Positions 43,170 through 54,306 are shown, counted from the first letter of the stretch. The stretch: 64,000 bases of DNA from Pseudomonas sivasensis (GCF_013778505.1 NZ_JAAOWU010000003.1:310001-374000), one strand, 5' to 3'. Notes: generated by a model from the sequence alone, not told the origin. Made by a program: numbers and translations.

Positions 43170-43755
43170 CCTTAGGCGGGTAATACCTTCGCTGCGATGG
43201 CTATCAGTTGGTAGCCATTGTAGCTAGGTTACAAGTATCGGAAGATGACTCCACCCACTTCTGTTCCGGCCAGACTAAATATAACTGACCGCTATCTATC
43301 TCTCTATTAACAGGCTGTCACGATGAGTGAACAGTCTTATCGGTTTTTTAATATTTGGCTTGGCACTGCACGCCCCCTTCGCTTTGCCGACTTGTAACTT
43401 GTTGCGCATTGGTCGTAGCCGCTGCAATCGCTGTTGAGGCTTCAGATCCCTGGTGATTCAATCCTCTCTATAGGCCGATTAGGACGACAGCGCTTACTTC
43501 ATACTGACGCACCAGGCCGCTTTTCATTGAGCCGGCTTGTAGATTTTGGATGTCAAAAATCTAAGGGCACAGGCGACGTCAAGCTTACAGCCGGCTGCCG
43601 GAGTATGAGAAATAGGATTTAAGTAAAAATTTTCTGGTGCATTTGATTCAGTTCTTATGGTGCATTTGGACTATCTTTGAGCGTATGTCCATTCGCCATA
43701 CTCAGACTTGTTAATGCACATAGCCTTGCTCCCAAAACTAATAAAGGGCGTCTGT
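43170..43755 (+). other. Long intergenic region with a direct repeat
   Basis: No gene is supported in 586 bases. TGGTGCATTTG occurs at 43635 and again at 43658, 23 bases apart, about 90-120 bases before the membrane-protein start, the spacing of a two-turn DNA-binding site. A short frame at 43323 is not convincing. Confidence 0.4.
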
Positions 43756-44724
43756 ATGACCACTGTCTATGAAGCGAATCGTTCGTTATTCCGCGTGTCT
43801 TGGAGTTCGGTATTGGCAGGTAGTGCGATTGCACTGGTGACGTACGTAGTTCTGAGCGTTTTGGGAACCGCCATCGGCGCTAGCGCAGTGTCCCCGATGG
43901 AATCTGGTAATCCGCTCAGTGGTTTCGGTACTGGTGCTGGAATCTGGTTGTTCGTTTCTACTCTGGTGGCAATCGGAGTCGGAGCTTTCGTTTCTGGCAG
44001 GACGGCACCGGATCGCGGCGGCTTGCATGGTTTACTGACTTGGACAGTAACAACCTTACTGACGACTTGGCTGCTGGCTGGCCTGGCCGCAAGCGTAGTT
44101 GGAACTGCAGGCTCCGTCGTTGGTAAAGGATTGTCCGCCGCAGGAAGTGGCATCGCTGCTGCCGCGCCAGGTATTGGTGACAGCGTCAAAAAACAGTTGA
44201 ATGAGCAGGGCGTCCAACTCGATTGGAACAGCCTTCAGGGTGAACTAGAGACGCTCCTTAAGCAGAGTGGCAAACCTGAGTTGGCTCCCGAGACCGTAGA
44301 GCAAAAAACTGATCAGGCCACCGCTGAAGGCAAGGAATCAGCTTCAGATGTCGCAACTAATCCTGTTCAGGCGGGGGATGAGTTGAAGCAATGGTTTGAA
44401 CGCGTAAAAGCTTCCGGCGAGCCAGCGCTTAATGCTGCCGATAAAGACGCTCTCGTTAACATCGTTGCTGCCCGTACAGGCAAAAGCAAGAAAGAGGCTA
44501 CTCAGATCGTTGATAACTACGCTCAGGCCTATCAGCAAGCGATGCAGAAATTTGAAGACTTGAAACAACAAGCTGAGCAAAAGGCACGTGAGGCTGGTGA
44601 GATTGCTGCGAAGCAAATTTCGCGCGCGGCATGGAGCACATTGGCGATGCTTCTGTTGGGGGCGGCTCTTAGCTTCTTTGTTGGTCGCATGGCTCTGACC
44701 AACCGTCGCATTCCTACAGCTTGA
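43756..44724 (+). CDS. Membrane protein with a long helical insertion
   Basis: A 322-residue protein with hydrophobic spans at about 15-40, 65-90, 95-140 and a final one near 300, separated by a hydrophilic, alanine- and lysine-rich helical region (about 150-285) containing AQAYQQAMQKFEDLKQQAEQ. The family is not recognised by name; similar proteins occur beside stress genes such as csbD. The ATG at 43756 is chosen because the earlier in-frame start adds residues with no ribosome site. Confidence 0.7.
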   Translation: MTTVYEANRSLFRVSWSSVLAGSAIALVTYVVLSVLGTAIGASAVSPMESGNPLSGFGTGAGIWLFVSTLVAIGVGAFVSGRTAPDRGGLHGLLTWTVTTLLTTWLLAGLAASVVGTAGSVVGKGLSAAGSGIAAAAPGIGDSVKKQLNEQGVQLDWNSLQGELETLLKQSGKPELAPETVEQKTDQATAEGKESASDVATNPVQAGDELKQWFERVKASGEPALNAADKDALVNIVAARTGKSKKEATQIVDNYAQAYQQAMQKFEDLKQQAEQKAREAGEIAAKQISRAAWSTLAMLLLGAALSFFVGRMALTNRRIPTA

Positions 44725-44882
44725 TATCGAAAAGAGATAGGAGGGCGGCAGGGATGTCGCTTTTCCTTTGTTTTGGGCGGCGACCTGAAAGCTCTGCTAC
44801 GCAGCTCATCAGAATTGAACTAACCACCTAGTGACGATGCCCAAGGTGCTCGTGATGGCCTATTAGCTCTTATTCGAGAGAC

Positions 44883-45376
44883 GCAATTCGCGCCGCAAAT
44901 TCTTCGAACTGCATGTAGCCAATAAAAGCCGGTTGGCGGAGCAAGCATTGCACTCAATCGTCGGTCTGCACGAGGTCGAGTGACATGGAAGGGAAATTAG
45001 CGACGAAGACCGTTGGCAATTAAGCCAAGATACAGCGGTGCCCATCGTTGAAAAGCTGCATGAGTGGATGCTGGCCCAGCTTGAACTTGTGCCGGAGGGT
45101 TCGGCCACGGCTAAAGCTCTGGTTTACAGCCTCAAACGCTGGGTAGCGCTGACGCGCTACTTGGAAGATGGTGCTGTGCCAATCGAGAACTACCAGATCG
45201 AGAATTTGATGCGGACGTGGGCGCTCGGACGGTCTAACTGGTTGTTTGCGGGATCGCAGCGCATCAACGGGCATAATCCGTATGCTTATGTAAAGGATGT
45301 GCTGACGCTGCTGCCGACGCAGCGGGCGAGTGAAATCCATGATCTAATACTTCACGTATGGAAGGGATTCGAGTAG
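44883..45376 (+). pseudogene. IS66-family transposase C-terminal fragment
   Basis: The frame from about 45038 encodes the end of an IS66 TnpC: LVYSLKRWVALTRYLEDGAVPIEN, WALGRSNWLFAGS and NPYAYVKDVLTLLPTQRASEI. Upstream, RRKFFELHVANKS is visible but separated by a stop codon. Only the last fifth of the gene remains and no ends of the element are recognised. Confidence 0.8.
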
Positions 45377-45428
45377 CACTGTCCATACTTTGCAGATCTG
45401 ACGCAGCATCAAACTGGTGAGGTAAACA

Positions 45429-45850
45429 TGGAAGTACGGCCTATCAAAATTAAAGATCTCCACGCGTTTTACCCCGTCTTTTGTGAGGTGAGCGCTGAGG
45501 GTCGTTACTCGGCACGGCCAAACCCGCCACTATTCAAGTAATAGAACGTGCGTTAGCGCAGGTGTTGGAAAATCATTGGCCGGTATATGTGAACGAGCAT
45601 GGTCGTCGGCTCAGCTGAAGCCTATCTAGATAGTTTTCGCCCGCCAGGCGGAAGCGAATTGATTGGAGTTCTGGGAATGCAGGGAAAGCGAGAGTACCGC
45701 CGAAGTGGTTATGGATTTGCTCTAACTTTAGCGGTGATAAGACATTGTCGGAGGAGGTGTTTTTAACTCTGTGGACACGCAGTGTTTTCAAGTCAAACAC
45801 GGCAGCCAGATCACTTTACAAAAAGCTCGGTTTCACGTGGGTCGAAGATC
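45429..45850 (+). pseudogene. GNAT-family acetyltransferase, broken
   Basis: An ATG-start frame (MEVRPIKIKDLHAFYPVFCEV) is interrupted by a stop, and the rest of the fold continues in other frames: LIGVLGMQGKREYRRSGYG and, near the end, NTAARSLYKKLGFTWVEDLP, the standard GNAT C-terminal motif. At least three frameshifts separate them. It was an acetyltransferase but is not functional. Confidence 0.75.
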
Positions 45851-46247
45851 TCCCGCCTTGCAAACTTACATGCGGTAGAGTTGAGCAGCCAATCAAAGTG
45901 CGGCTTGCACTCTGATTGCAAGGTTGTGGCAGACACCGCGAAACCATTGACAACGTGTGACGCCGACACGCGCAGTGCGCAAGCTCGTTCGCTGGCCGCT
46001 TACCTTCCTCAGCGCTCATAAATCATCTCCATATAAATCAAGACTGGCTTCTGCTTGCGGATTTCGCCGTGCCGATACTCAAATAAGGAAGTGGGTGGAG
46101 CGAGCGTTGGCCAAGATAGTTGATAGGGCCGCCGAGTCAGCTGTAGGTTAGAATTGCACGCAACGAACTAGAATCCATGGAGCATGATCCATATGCTCAT
46201 TTTAAATGATATTAATCAGCGGAAGCCCGACTGTAGGTGGGGGCAGG
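45851..46247. other. Gene-free stretch
   Basis: No frame or regulatory site can be supported in these 397 bases between the GNAT remnant and the chemoreceptor. Confidence 0.4.
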
Positions 46248-47603
46248 TCAGCCCACCCAGCCTACTGCTGTCTTAGGGATCACCTCAGACTCATCCAGCT
46301 TGGAGGCAAACATGCTGACAGCCTCTACAGCATCACTTGTGCCCGTACGGATTTGCAGAATCACCATTCCCGCTTGGTCAGCAAGCGAGACTCCCCTCTG
46401 GGCACCTTCGTGGGTGGCATTCATGCTAGCGACTGCTTCTCTGGTCTCGGATAGAATTTTACCGATCATCTCAGCAATCTCAGTCGTGGAACGACTTGTT
46501 CGGCCCGCCAGCTGACGTACCTCATCGGCCACAACTGCAAAGCCGCGTCCTTGGTCGCCCGCCCGGGCTGCCTCAATTGCTGCGTTAAGCGCTAGTAGGT
46601 TGGTCTGATCAGCGATGCCCCGTATCGTGTTAACGATGGCCGTGATCTGCTCTGAGCGATCTCCTAGCTGGCCGACCAATCGTGCGGAAGATTCAATATG
46701 ATCCGCTATGAGTCGCATTTCTCTGGCGGTTTGCTGAATAACTTCAGCACCTTGTTCGGCGACTTTTTCAGTTTCTGCAGAAATATGATAGGCACGTGAG
46801 GCACTGCGGGAGTCCTCTTCAAATTTCTCTACCCGCTCCGTGATGTCGCTGGCAAATTTGACTATCTTCGCCAGTTTTCCTTCTGCGTCATAGACTGGGT
46901 TGTAAGTTGCCTCCAGCCACACGACGCGTCCATGCTTGCCAATCCGCTTGAATTGTCCGCTAAAATACTCGCCAGAGTTCAACCGCCTCCAAAAATCTGC
47001 ATATTCGTTGCTGTTTACCAGTTCAGTATCGCAGAACATTCTATGTTGTTTACCTTTGAGATCGCTATGAGCGTAGCCCATGGTGCTCAGAAAATTTTCA
47101 TTGGCATTGAGAATGTTACCTTTCAGATCAAATTGGATGACCGCCATGGCGCGATCCAATGCTGCGAGCTTGCTGCTAGCTTCAGAATCGTTGATGACCC
47201 TCTGGGTTACGTTAAAGGCGTATTTTACAATTTTGCCTACCTTTCCCTCTCGATCCAGAATTGGATTGTAACTGGCCTGAAGCCATATCGTTTGTCCCTT
47301 CGCGTCCACGCGCTGAAACGTTCCCGATATGAATTTACCTGCCCGTAGTTGGCTCCAAAACTCAGCATACTCCGGATGGCTGACGAGCGAGGGTTTGCAA
47401 AAATCCCTGTGTGAGATGCCGGTGATCTGATCAGCACGATAACCCATCACCGTGAGGAAATTGTCGTTCGCGCGAATCACCTTACCATCGAGACCAAGCT
47501 CGACGATGGCCATTGAGCCATCCAGAGCGGAAATTAATCCTTTATATTCAGAAACTTCTACAGATTTTGACGCGAGCTTTTTCTTGATATTTGAGTTGAA
47601 CAT
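46248..47603 (-). CDS. Second BdlA-like PAS-PAS methyl-accepting chemotaxis protein
   Basis: A 451-residue soluble receptor with two PAS domains (about 25-135 and 147-257) and an MCP hairpin with [20 protein letters not shown]. It parallels the protein at 5318-6637 along its whole length, sharing [18 protein letters not shown] and [11 protein letters not shown] phrases, and has no membrane span. A C-terminal DESEVIPKT tail differs. The ATG at 47603 follows an AGAGAT site. It lies in the accessory zone, so it may be an acquired copy. Confidence 0.88.
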   Translation of the reverse strand: MFNSNIKKKLASKSVEVSEYKGLISALDGSMAIVELGLDGKVIRANDNFLTVMGYRADQITGISHRDFCKPSLVSHPEYAEFWSQLRAGKFISGTFQRVDAKGQTIWLQASYNPILDREGKVGKIVKYAFNVTQRVINDSEASSKLAALDRAMAVIQFDLKGNILNANENFLSTMGYAHSDLKGKQHRMFCDTELVNSNEYADFWRRLNSGEYFSGQFKRIGKHGRVVWLEATYNPVYDAEGKLAKIVKFASDITERVEKFEEDSRSASRAYHISAETEKVAEQGAEVIQQTAREMRLIADHIESSARLVGQLGDRSEQITAIVNTIRGIADQTNLLALNAAIEAARAGDQGRGFAVVADEVRQLAGRTSRSTTEIAEMIGKILSETREAVASMNATHEGAQRGVSLADQAGMVILQIRTGTSDAVEAVSMFASKLDESEVIPKTAVGWVG

Positions 47604-47971
47604 ACCGTAATCTCTCGTTGGTTTTTTCCTCTATCTGATATCGGCCGTAATTAAAAATCCTTTATAGGCGCTGTCAGGCTTACCGTAGAAGTGACTTTGG
47701 CGTCGGGGCCAGGAAGGTTAGTTGGCCGGACGCTTAGTGCGCCAGTTAAAGCTGGCGGAGGATAGTCGATGAAAGTTCGATACTGGTAAGAAATGGCGAA
47801 TCAACCAGACCCCGAGTCATGCATGTTGCACCCTGAGGTGCAGGGTGAAGCGTTGGGCGATGGTGTCCGCGTATTTTGAAGCGGAGGCGATCACCCTTAT
47901 CGTAAGGATTTCCATACGTCAACGAAGCTCTTACTCGAAGCGTATGAATCCGACCATCACGCCTCGCATGA

Positions 47972-49539
47972 TTAAACCGGTTGCCACTTATGCGGCAGCA
48001 AATGATGTCGCTCGCCCGCTGCGTCGGCAGGCGCGTGAGCAGGTCATTCAAATAAGCATATGGATCATACCCATTCAGTCGCGCAGACTGAATCAAACTC
48101 GTGATCGCCGCCGCCCGTTTGCCACTGCGCAGCGATCAGGCGAAGAGCCAGTTATTGCGTCCAAGAGCCTATGGCCTGATTTGATTTCCACACCAATTAT
48201 TGTCTATGGGGACGGCACCAACATCCAGGTAGCGCGACAGCGCTGTCCAGCGTTTCAGACTGTAATCCAGCGTTCTGCTGATGGCTGAACCTTCGGACAC
48301 GAGATCGCGCTGGGGGATAATCCAGGCATGCAGCCTATCCATCAACCGTACCGCTTTTTCCTGCCGTATTTGGCGCCGTAAATCCGGTTCCAGGTCGCGG
48401 ACTTCGCTCTCGATTTCGTACAGCAACTGGATGTGCCGCAAGGCCTGCTCGGCGATCTGGCTCTTGTTGGTCGCGTGCAGTTCGAAGAACTTGCGCCGGG
48501 CATTGGCCATGCAGCCGATCTCGGTCACGCCGAGTTCGGAGCTGGCCTTGTAACCGCCAAAGTCATCGCAGACCAGCTTGCTCCTCCAGTCTTCCAGAAA
48601 GTTGCAAGCATGCTCTCCAGCGCGGCAGGGACTGAAGTCATAAACCACTGCTGCGACGTCCGAAAACTGGCTGGAGGCGTAGGCCCACACATAGGAACGG
48701 TGGGTTTTCTTTGTGCCTGGCGCGAGCCTCTGCACCGGCGTTTCATCAGCTTGGACGACCTGCGGCCCTAGCACCACTTCGCGCAGCGCGTCGACCAGAG
48801 GCTGCAACTGCACGCCGGTTGCACCCACCCACTGAGCAAGTGTTGAACGTGGAATCGCCAGGCCGGCTCGACCGAAAATCGATAGATGGTCGGCAAACTT
48901 GGCGATCATGACGTGGTCCAACAGCCGAGCAGTCCGTATACCCTTGTCGATGACCTGCGCCGGAACCGGTGGCTGAATCAGCGTTTCGCAGTCATCGCAG
49001 ACCCATTTGCCACGAACATGGCGCTCAAAGGTAAATACGCCTGGCGTGTAGTCTAGCTTTCCGCTGACGTCCTCACCGATGCGCTTGAGGGCGCAGACGC
49101 ATGGGCAGTGAGTGTTGTCCGGTTCTTGGTAGATCAGCGTGCGTGGACACTCAGCCGGTAACGCGTTGCGTTTGGGCTTCTGCTTTTTTTCAGGCGCAGT
49201 TATCACTGTCTGCAAGCTTTGAAGCTCGGCTTCAATCGCTGCGATATCGGTGTCGATCAGATCATCAAGCAGGCTAGCCTGCGCCGGATTCATATGCTCG
49301 CTGCGCTTAGCAAATTTCAAACGCTTGAGTTAGGCGATCTCATAGGTCAGTTTTTCGATGAGCGTTTGGTCGCTATGGATCTTATTACCCAGGGTCTCAA
49401 CGGTTTGCCATATCGACTTGACGGTCATACCCAACGTGCTGACCTGATGGTCGAGCGTCCCGACATGCTGCATCAACTGCGTCGCCAAGGCGCGCTGTTG
49501 TTCAGGGGGCAAGTGATAGAGGTCGCGAAGCGAAGTCAT
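47972..49539 (-). pseudogene. IS66 transposase TnpC with three in-frame stops
   Basis: One reading frame from MTSLRDLYHLPPEQQR at 49539 to near 47974 encodes the whole IS66 transposase, including a zinc-finger region CVCALKRIGEDV..CDDCETLI and the DDE core VVQADETPVQ and KLVCDDFGGYK. It is cut by TAA where the family has Gln (49330-49332, after TYEIA), by TAG in place of Trp (48169-48171, after NQIRP) and by TGA in place of Gly about 30 bases further on. A one-base change near the end shifts the last residues. No frame loss occurs at the first three stops. Confidence 0.85.
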
Positions 49540-49600
49540 AGTACGGATTGTGCCAGACTAGGCAATTTGCGGCGATAAATCGATAGGCTAATGGTTGCCG

Positions 49601-49916
49601 TCAAAGCAGTGTGATCGAGCCGCAAGCACCTGCACGTTGCCATGGTAGGCCCAACACCAATGCCTGAAGCTGCTCGGCATCGCGTTCTATTTCTGATCCA
49701 TGTCGGATGCCAGGCCGGTGAAATCTGCCTTGATTCAATCGGCGAGCCGTTAACAAGACCCCAAAGCCGTCATGCGCCAGCACTTTCATCCGAGTGGCGC
49801 GGCGATAGGCGAACAGGTAAGCACAGTGCGGCAATCACCCGGGCCAATACGGTTTCAGTGCCTGCGCGCATGTCCATGGGCTCGGTGGCAAGCCAGATGG
49901 AATCGATGCGGATCAT
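49601..49916 (-). pseudogene. IS66 TnpB (Orf2) with a frameshifting deletion
   Basis: The start MIRIDSIWLATEPMDM-like at 49916 is in one frame and the rest (CAYLFAYRRATRMKVLAHDGFGV, ending GACGSITLL) in another. A deletion of about 16-17 bases near 49830 explains the shift. Its start overlaps the end of tnpA by four bases, as in intact IS66 elements. Confidence 0.8.
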
Positions 49917-50236
49917 TGGGCAAGCTCACGGGTAAAACGGGCACATCCATCAGGGTCTAAAGATGGCCATTTCACCGTGAGCTTTTGCTGACCGAAAGGG
50001 ATCTCGATGCTGACAGGCTGTTGCTGAATGGGCTGCTTTAACGACTCAAGTTTCATCGGAACAAAAGCGGGCAGCGCCGGCGGCTGACCATCGCGATAAA
50101 CAGGAATACATTTTCGAACCAAGTTGGCGTTGATACCGTGGCGCAGGGCAACGCTGGCCATCAATACGCCCGGTTGCAGGCATTCCTGGACGACTTGAGC
50201 GTTAAAGGGTTTGGGATGAGAGGTTCTTTGGCGCAT
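49913..50236 (-). CDS. tnpA: IS66 TnpA (Orf1), DNA-binding accessory protein
   Basis: A 107-residue protein starting MRQRTSHPKPFNAQVV with a helix-turn-helix HGINANLVRKC. It is the first gene of IS66 and helps the transposase bind the ends. It appears full length. The usual K-W in NLVRKW is K-C here. Confidence 0.8.
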   Translation of the reverse strand: MRQRTSHPKPFNAQVVQECLQPGVLMASVALRHGINANLVRKCIPVYRDGQPPALPAFVPMKLESLKQPIQQQPVSIEIPFGQQKLTVKWPSLDPDGCARFTRELAQ

Positions 50237-50275
50237 GGAAATCCGGAAGATAAGGGCGATGGTATCCACGTATTT

Positions 50276-52239
50276 TTAAGTGGAGAACAGAAGTGATACA
50301 TAAGACGGCAGCAGTATGGGTTGTCTGGTTGAAAATCCCAATGCTGCTAGCATTCTTTTGCTAATTTAAATTGTTGAATGAGCATAGGGTTCATACACTA
50401 TCCAGATTTTTAGTTTTTTTAAAGTTTTATATCAATAAATCACTTGTTTTTTATATCAGCTGAATCGGCCAGCGCTTCTATATTTTTCTCTCTCTAATTT
50501 GGAACGGGGCTCGAAATATATTAACCATTTGACTGAAGGTTGTGCGTCTGTAAGAACCATGTTGCGCCTGGTAATGGAGTTGAGACCGCTTTAGCCGTCG
50601 TTCTTAATAGAAATTAGAATTTCACTCGTCCGCGCAGGCTTTTGGATAACGGCTATTTAGATGCTTGAATTCGATAATTTCCATTAGGCGTGTTCGCTGG
50701 CTTTCGTAAAACTAATAATCAAGCGGAAATCAATGTTGGCGTGATTGATTTAATTCGAATGGGTGGTTGTTCTATGGTCAGTGGAGTTTGATTGGTAAAT
50801 CGCACCTGTGCACAAATTTTAGGGGTTGGTCTTTATTAATGAGGCCAAGTTTTAGGGGTTGATGCTAGTAACTCAGCTGTTGTATGAGTAGCTTTTTAGG
50901 TTGGATTTAAAAGCATCACGGATGCTGTCTGAACTCGTTGCTACGCTAACGCTAAAATTGAAAATCTCGCGTTAGCTTCTGGGGGGGCGGTGCGCCACAC
51001 GTGTAGTCAAGTGATTTTAGTGTTGCTAAGTTGTTCCGCTAGTAAGCAAATTTCTTAAGCAGCATGGTCGGCGGCGTGATACTCGATAATTTTTCGTTTA
51101 GACCGTTAACGGGCTATAGTTTCTGCGCTTTAGGGTGTCGGGATGGTCGTTGGTAATTTTATAGACGGCAGGTTGGTAACTGTGCATTTCTGTCCGCCAT
51201 GTTCCATACTATAATTTTGGTGCTTCTAAATCTTGGTATCCTAGAAAGGCGTTCAGCGCTTATATTTAAGCTCCGCAGTGAAACTCTCAGCCGAAAATCT
51301 GCGCTTACGGTCAACGCTCTTTTGATGACGTCTAAAAAAGTCTGCTGAGGGATAAAATGATCCTCGGCAGCTATGGTGTATGGTCGGCGGCCAATGTAGA
51401 GCTGAACTGTTTGTCCTTTTGCGTTAGATAAAAACTTTTGTGTTGCGATGCTGTAGATTTGGTAGTGGATACAGTCCATCAAAGGGTGCGTAGAAAATGT
51501 TGGTCATTGTTTCTACTGTGCGAAGGTGTTAGTTGTAGAGATATCCGGTCTCGTTTTTTTTCTTCTTGATTACGCAATGTTTCATTGCGCCGGAGTGATC
51601 GTTGTTGCGCTAAATGCCAGCAATGAAAGTGCGGAAGTTAATCTATTAACTGATTTAAGATCAATCGCTTGTCTTGCTTCGTATGCATCAGCTTCGATGG
51701 TTGCGCAAAGACGATCGCTGCCAATCACAGACCGCGATCCGATATAAAATTTCGATAAGCTTTCGGCGAGTATTCCGTCGATGAATATTGCTGGCGAAGT
51801 ATGCTGCGTTTATCTCGTAGTCAACAAAAGTATCGGGCGCTGGCTGGGCTTCTGCAAAATACCAATGTCGTCAGGTTCGTAAGTTTAAAGTTTTATTATG
51901 TATTGAGCCAGCGAGTGCATAGTGCTGCCATTCGACTGTGGCTAGGTGCATAGTCGAGTGTCGTATTAGAAAGTGCCAATAAAGAGCTGGGCGGTATCGC
52001 TTTGAAAGCGGCTGCCTGCAGAGGTAATTACCGTGTTCCATTATCGCCGTTGAGTGCTTCGACTTGAACGGGGCGATTATCTACGCGTTTACGCTAATTG
52101 CAAGCAGTATGCTAACGCTGGCTTAGGAGTCGCCAGCGTTGCGGTTGGTTCGGTTCAGCAAGGATTTCCCGTCTTGCTACCTGCTCAGCAGAGTGTGCAC
52201 CAAATCGGATCTAAGCGTCGATTTGGTCAACTAGATTCG
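50276..52239. other. Nearly 2 kb with no convincing gene
   Basis: This A+T-rich stretch between the IS66 element and paaZ contains only short frames. The largest is on the minus strand, 51159-51479 (about 107 residues, MDCIHYQIYSIATQKF, with TVQLYIGRRPYTIAAEDHFI), which has no family match known to me and a weak ribosome site. A plus-strand frame at 51526-51747 is also unsupported. The segment may be decayed foreign DNA. Confidence 0.45.
51159..51479 (-). CDS. Doubtful small protein, 106 residues
   Basis: The composition is protein-like in the first 65 residues (QTVQLYIGRRPYTIAAEDHFIPQQ) and less so later. No domain or strong ribosome site is seen. It could be a fragment. Confidence 0.25.
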   Translation of the reverse strand: MDCIHYQIYSIATQKFLSNAKGQTVQLYIGRRPYTIAAEDHFIPQQTFLDVIKRALTVSADFRLRVSLRSLNISAERLSRIPRFRSTKIIVWNMADRNAQLPTCRL

Positions 52240-54306
52240 CTATTCGCGTTTCACAACCAGCGTAAGAATGTCGTAACTGGCAACCAGCTCTCCCAGTTGA
52301 TTGGTCACTTCCACATCCCACGCCACTACACCTTGCGGTATACCCTGTGGACTCTTTTTGCCCTGGTCGATCTTGCGCTTGCAGGTCAGGCGCGCCTGGA
52401 TGGTGTCGCCAATCCCCACCGGGTTGATGAAGCGCAGGGTATCGAGACCGTAGTTGGCCAGTACCGGGCCTACGCCGGGGGATACGAACAAACCGGCCGC
52501 TGCCGACAGCACGAAGTAACCGTGGGCGATACGCTTGCCGAACTGGGATTCCTTGGCCGCGATGTCGTCGAAGTGCATGTAGAAGTGATCGCCCGACAGG
52601 CAGCCGAAATTCACCAGGTCCGATTCGGTGACCGTGCGACGGTGGGTCAGTAACGACTCGCCGATCTGCAAGTCCTGGAAATAGCGGCGGAACGGATGCA
52701 CCTCGGTTTCAATGACCTTGGCGCCACGCACGAATTCGCCGGTCACAGCTGCCAACATTGTTGGCGAACCTTGTACCGCCGCTCGTTGCAGGTAGTGCTT
52801 CACCGCGCGCAGGCCGCCGAGTTCTTCACCGCCGCCGGCACGACCTGGGCCACCGTGTTTCAGCTGCGGCAGCGGCGAGCCGTGACCGGTGGACTCACCC
52901 GCGCAGTTGCGATCCAGCACCAGCAAACGGCCGTGCAATGCCGCTGCCACCGGAATCGCTTTGGCGGCAATTTGCGGATCCTTAGTTACCAGGCTGGCCA
53001 CGAGGCTGCCTTTGCCGCGCGCGGCTAGTGCCAATGCTTCATCGAGATCGCCGTAAGCCATCAATGTGCTGACCGGACCGAACGCTTCGATATCGTGAGC
53101 GCCACCTTCGGCGTGCGGATCACGGGCCTGCAACAGCGTCGGCGCGAAGAACGCGCCTTTATCCACGTTCTCGCCGCGCGGTTCAAAACCATCACGACCG
53201 CCAAACAGCATGTCGCTGCTCTGTAACAGGGCTTCCAGTCGCTCGGCCACGTCTTTTTGTTGATCGTGGGACGCCAGTGCACCCATGCGCACGCCTTCCA
53301 CCGACGGATCGCCGACCACTACTTTCTTCAGACGATCACGCAGGCGGGTAGCGACCGCATCGACGTGTTTCGCCGGTACAATGGCGCGGCGAATGGCGGT
53401 GCATTTCTGCCCGGCTTTGGCGGTCATTTCCCGTGCGACTTCTTTGATGAACAGCTCGAACTCATCATCATCCGGCGTCACGTCCGGGGCGAGGATTGCG
53501 CAGTTCAGCGAGTCAGCTTCGGCGGTGAACGGCACCGAATTGCGGATCAGGTTCGGGTTGACCCGCAGCTTGGCGGCGGTTTCCGCGGAGCCGGTAAAGG
53601 TCACCACGTCCTGGCCTTGCAGGCGATCGAGCAAATCGCCGGTGCCGCCGATGATCAATTGGAGACTTCCCGCCGGCAGCAGGCCGGATTCGTCCATCAT
53701 GCGGACCACGGCTTCGGTCAGGTAGCTGGTGGCGCTTGCCGGTTTGACGATGCACGGCATGCCTGCGAGGAAGCTCGGGGCGAATTTTTCCAGCATGCCC
53801 CAGATCGGGAAGTTGAAGGCGTTGATGTGCACGGCCACGCCACCGCGAGGCACTAGGATGTGGGTGCCGGCGAAGGTGCCCATCTTGCTCAGCTGCATGG
53901 CCGGGCCTTCATGGACGACGTTGCCCGACGGCAATTCGCGGGAACCGAGGCTGGCGTAGGTGAACAGCGTGCTGTTGCCGCCTTCGATGTCGATCCAGCT
54001 ATCGGCGCGGGTCGCGCCGCTGTGATGAGAGATCACGTAGAGCTGTTCCTTGCGCTCGCTCAGGTACAGGGCTAAGGCCTTGAGACGCTGGGCGCGTTGC
54101 TGGAAGTCCAGTGCCATCAGGCCACTGACGCCTTCTCGGCGGCCGTGTTCGATGGCTTCGGCGAAATCCGGGCGTTCTTCGTGGGTCCGAAAGATTTCAT
54201 GACCGTCTAGTGCGCTGCGCAGGACTTGTGCGCCGTGTTGGCCGATCCAGCGACCGGCGATGAAGCTTTGCAGGGTAGGGGCATGCAGTGTAGGTGAAGA
54301 GGACAT
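52240..54306 (-). CDS. paaZ: PaaZ, bifunctional oxepin-CoA hydrolase / aldehyde dehydrogenase
   Basis: A 688-residue fusion. The N-terminal 510 residues are an aldehyde dehydrogenase with Glu263 (TAEADSLN) and nucleophile Cys302 (GQKCTAIRR); the C-terminal 150 are a MaoC-type hydratase (LVNFGCLSGDHFYMHFDD). The hydratase opens oxepin-CoA and the dehydrogenase oxidises the resulting semialdehyde to 3-oxo-5,6-dehydrosuberyl-CoA. The ATG at 54306 has a GGAGC site; the extended frame is not needed. It is the last gene of the paa run on the minus strand, 58 bases after the symporter. Confidence 0.94.
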   Translation of the reverse strand: MSSSPTLHAPTLQSFIAGRWIGQHGAQVLRSALDGHEIFRTHEERPDFAEAIEHGRREGVSGLMALDFQQRAQRLKALALYLSERKEQLYVISHHSGATRADSWIDIEGGNSTLFTYASLGSRELPSGNVVHEGPAMQLSKMGTFAGTHILVPRGGVAVHINAFNFPIWGMLEKFAPSFLAGMPCIVKPASATSYLTEAVVRMMDESGLLPAGSLQLIIGGTGDLLDRLQGQDVVTFTGSAETAAKLRVNPNLIRNSVPFTAEADSLNCAILAPDVTPDDDEFELFIKEVAREMTAKAGQKCTAIRRAIVPAKHVDAVATRLRDRLKKVVVGDPSVEGVRMGALASHDQQKDVAERLEALLQSSDMLFGGRDGFEPRGENVDKGAFFAPTLLQARDPHAEGGAHDIEAFGPVSTLMAYGDLDEALALAARGKGSLVASLVTKDPQIAAKAIPVAAALHGRLLVLDRNCAGESTGHGSPLPQLKHGGPGRAGGGEELGGLRAVKHYLQRAAVQGSPTMLAAVTGEFVRGAKVIETEVHPFRRYFQDLQIGESLLTHRRTVTESDLVNFGCLSGDHFYMHFDDIAAKESQFGKRIAHGYFVLSAAAGLFVSPGVGPVLANYGLDTLRFINPVGIGDTIQARLTCKRKIDQGKKSPQGIPQGVVAWDVEVTNQLGELVASYDILTLVVKRE

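Larger units (their letters stand above)
47878..50275 (-). mobile_element. IS66-family insertion sequence, inactivated
   Basis: The element carries the three IS66 genes tnpA-tnpB-tnpC on the minus strand. Its ends are recognisable by similarity to each other: left, AAGCGGAGGCGATCACCCTT, and right, read inward on the minus strand, a TACGTGGATACCATCGCCC start; both continue into CTTATC and GGATTTCCA. Next to the left end lies another end of the same type facing the other way, at about 47856-47877. tnpB and tnpC are broken. Confidence 0.75.

Noticed and set aside
43360..43378. Sigma-54 promoter (TGGCAC at about 43363)
   Set aside because: The -24 half is present but the -12 element TTGC is not at the required distance.
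43323..43397. Short frame MSEQSYRFFNIWLG downstream of csbD
   Set aside because: Only 24 codons, no domain and no conserved context; could be a remnant but cannot be supported.
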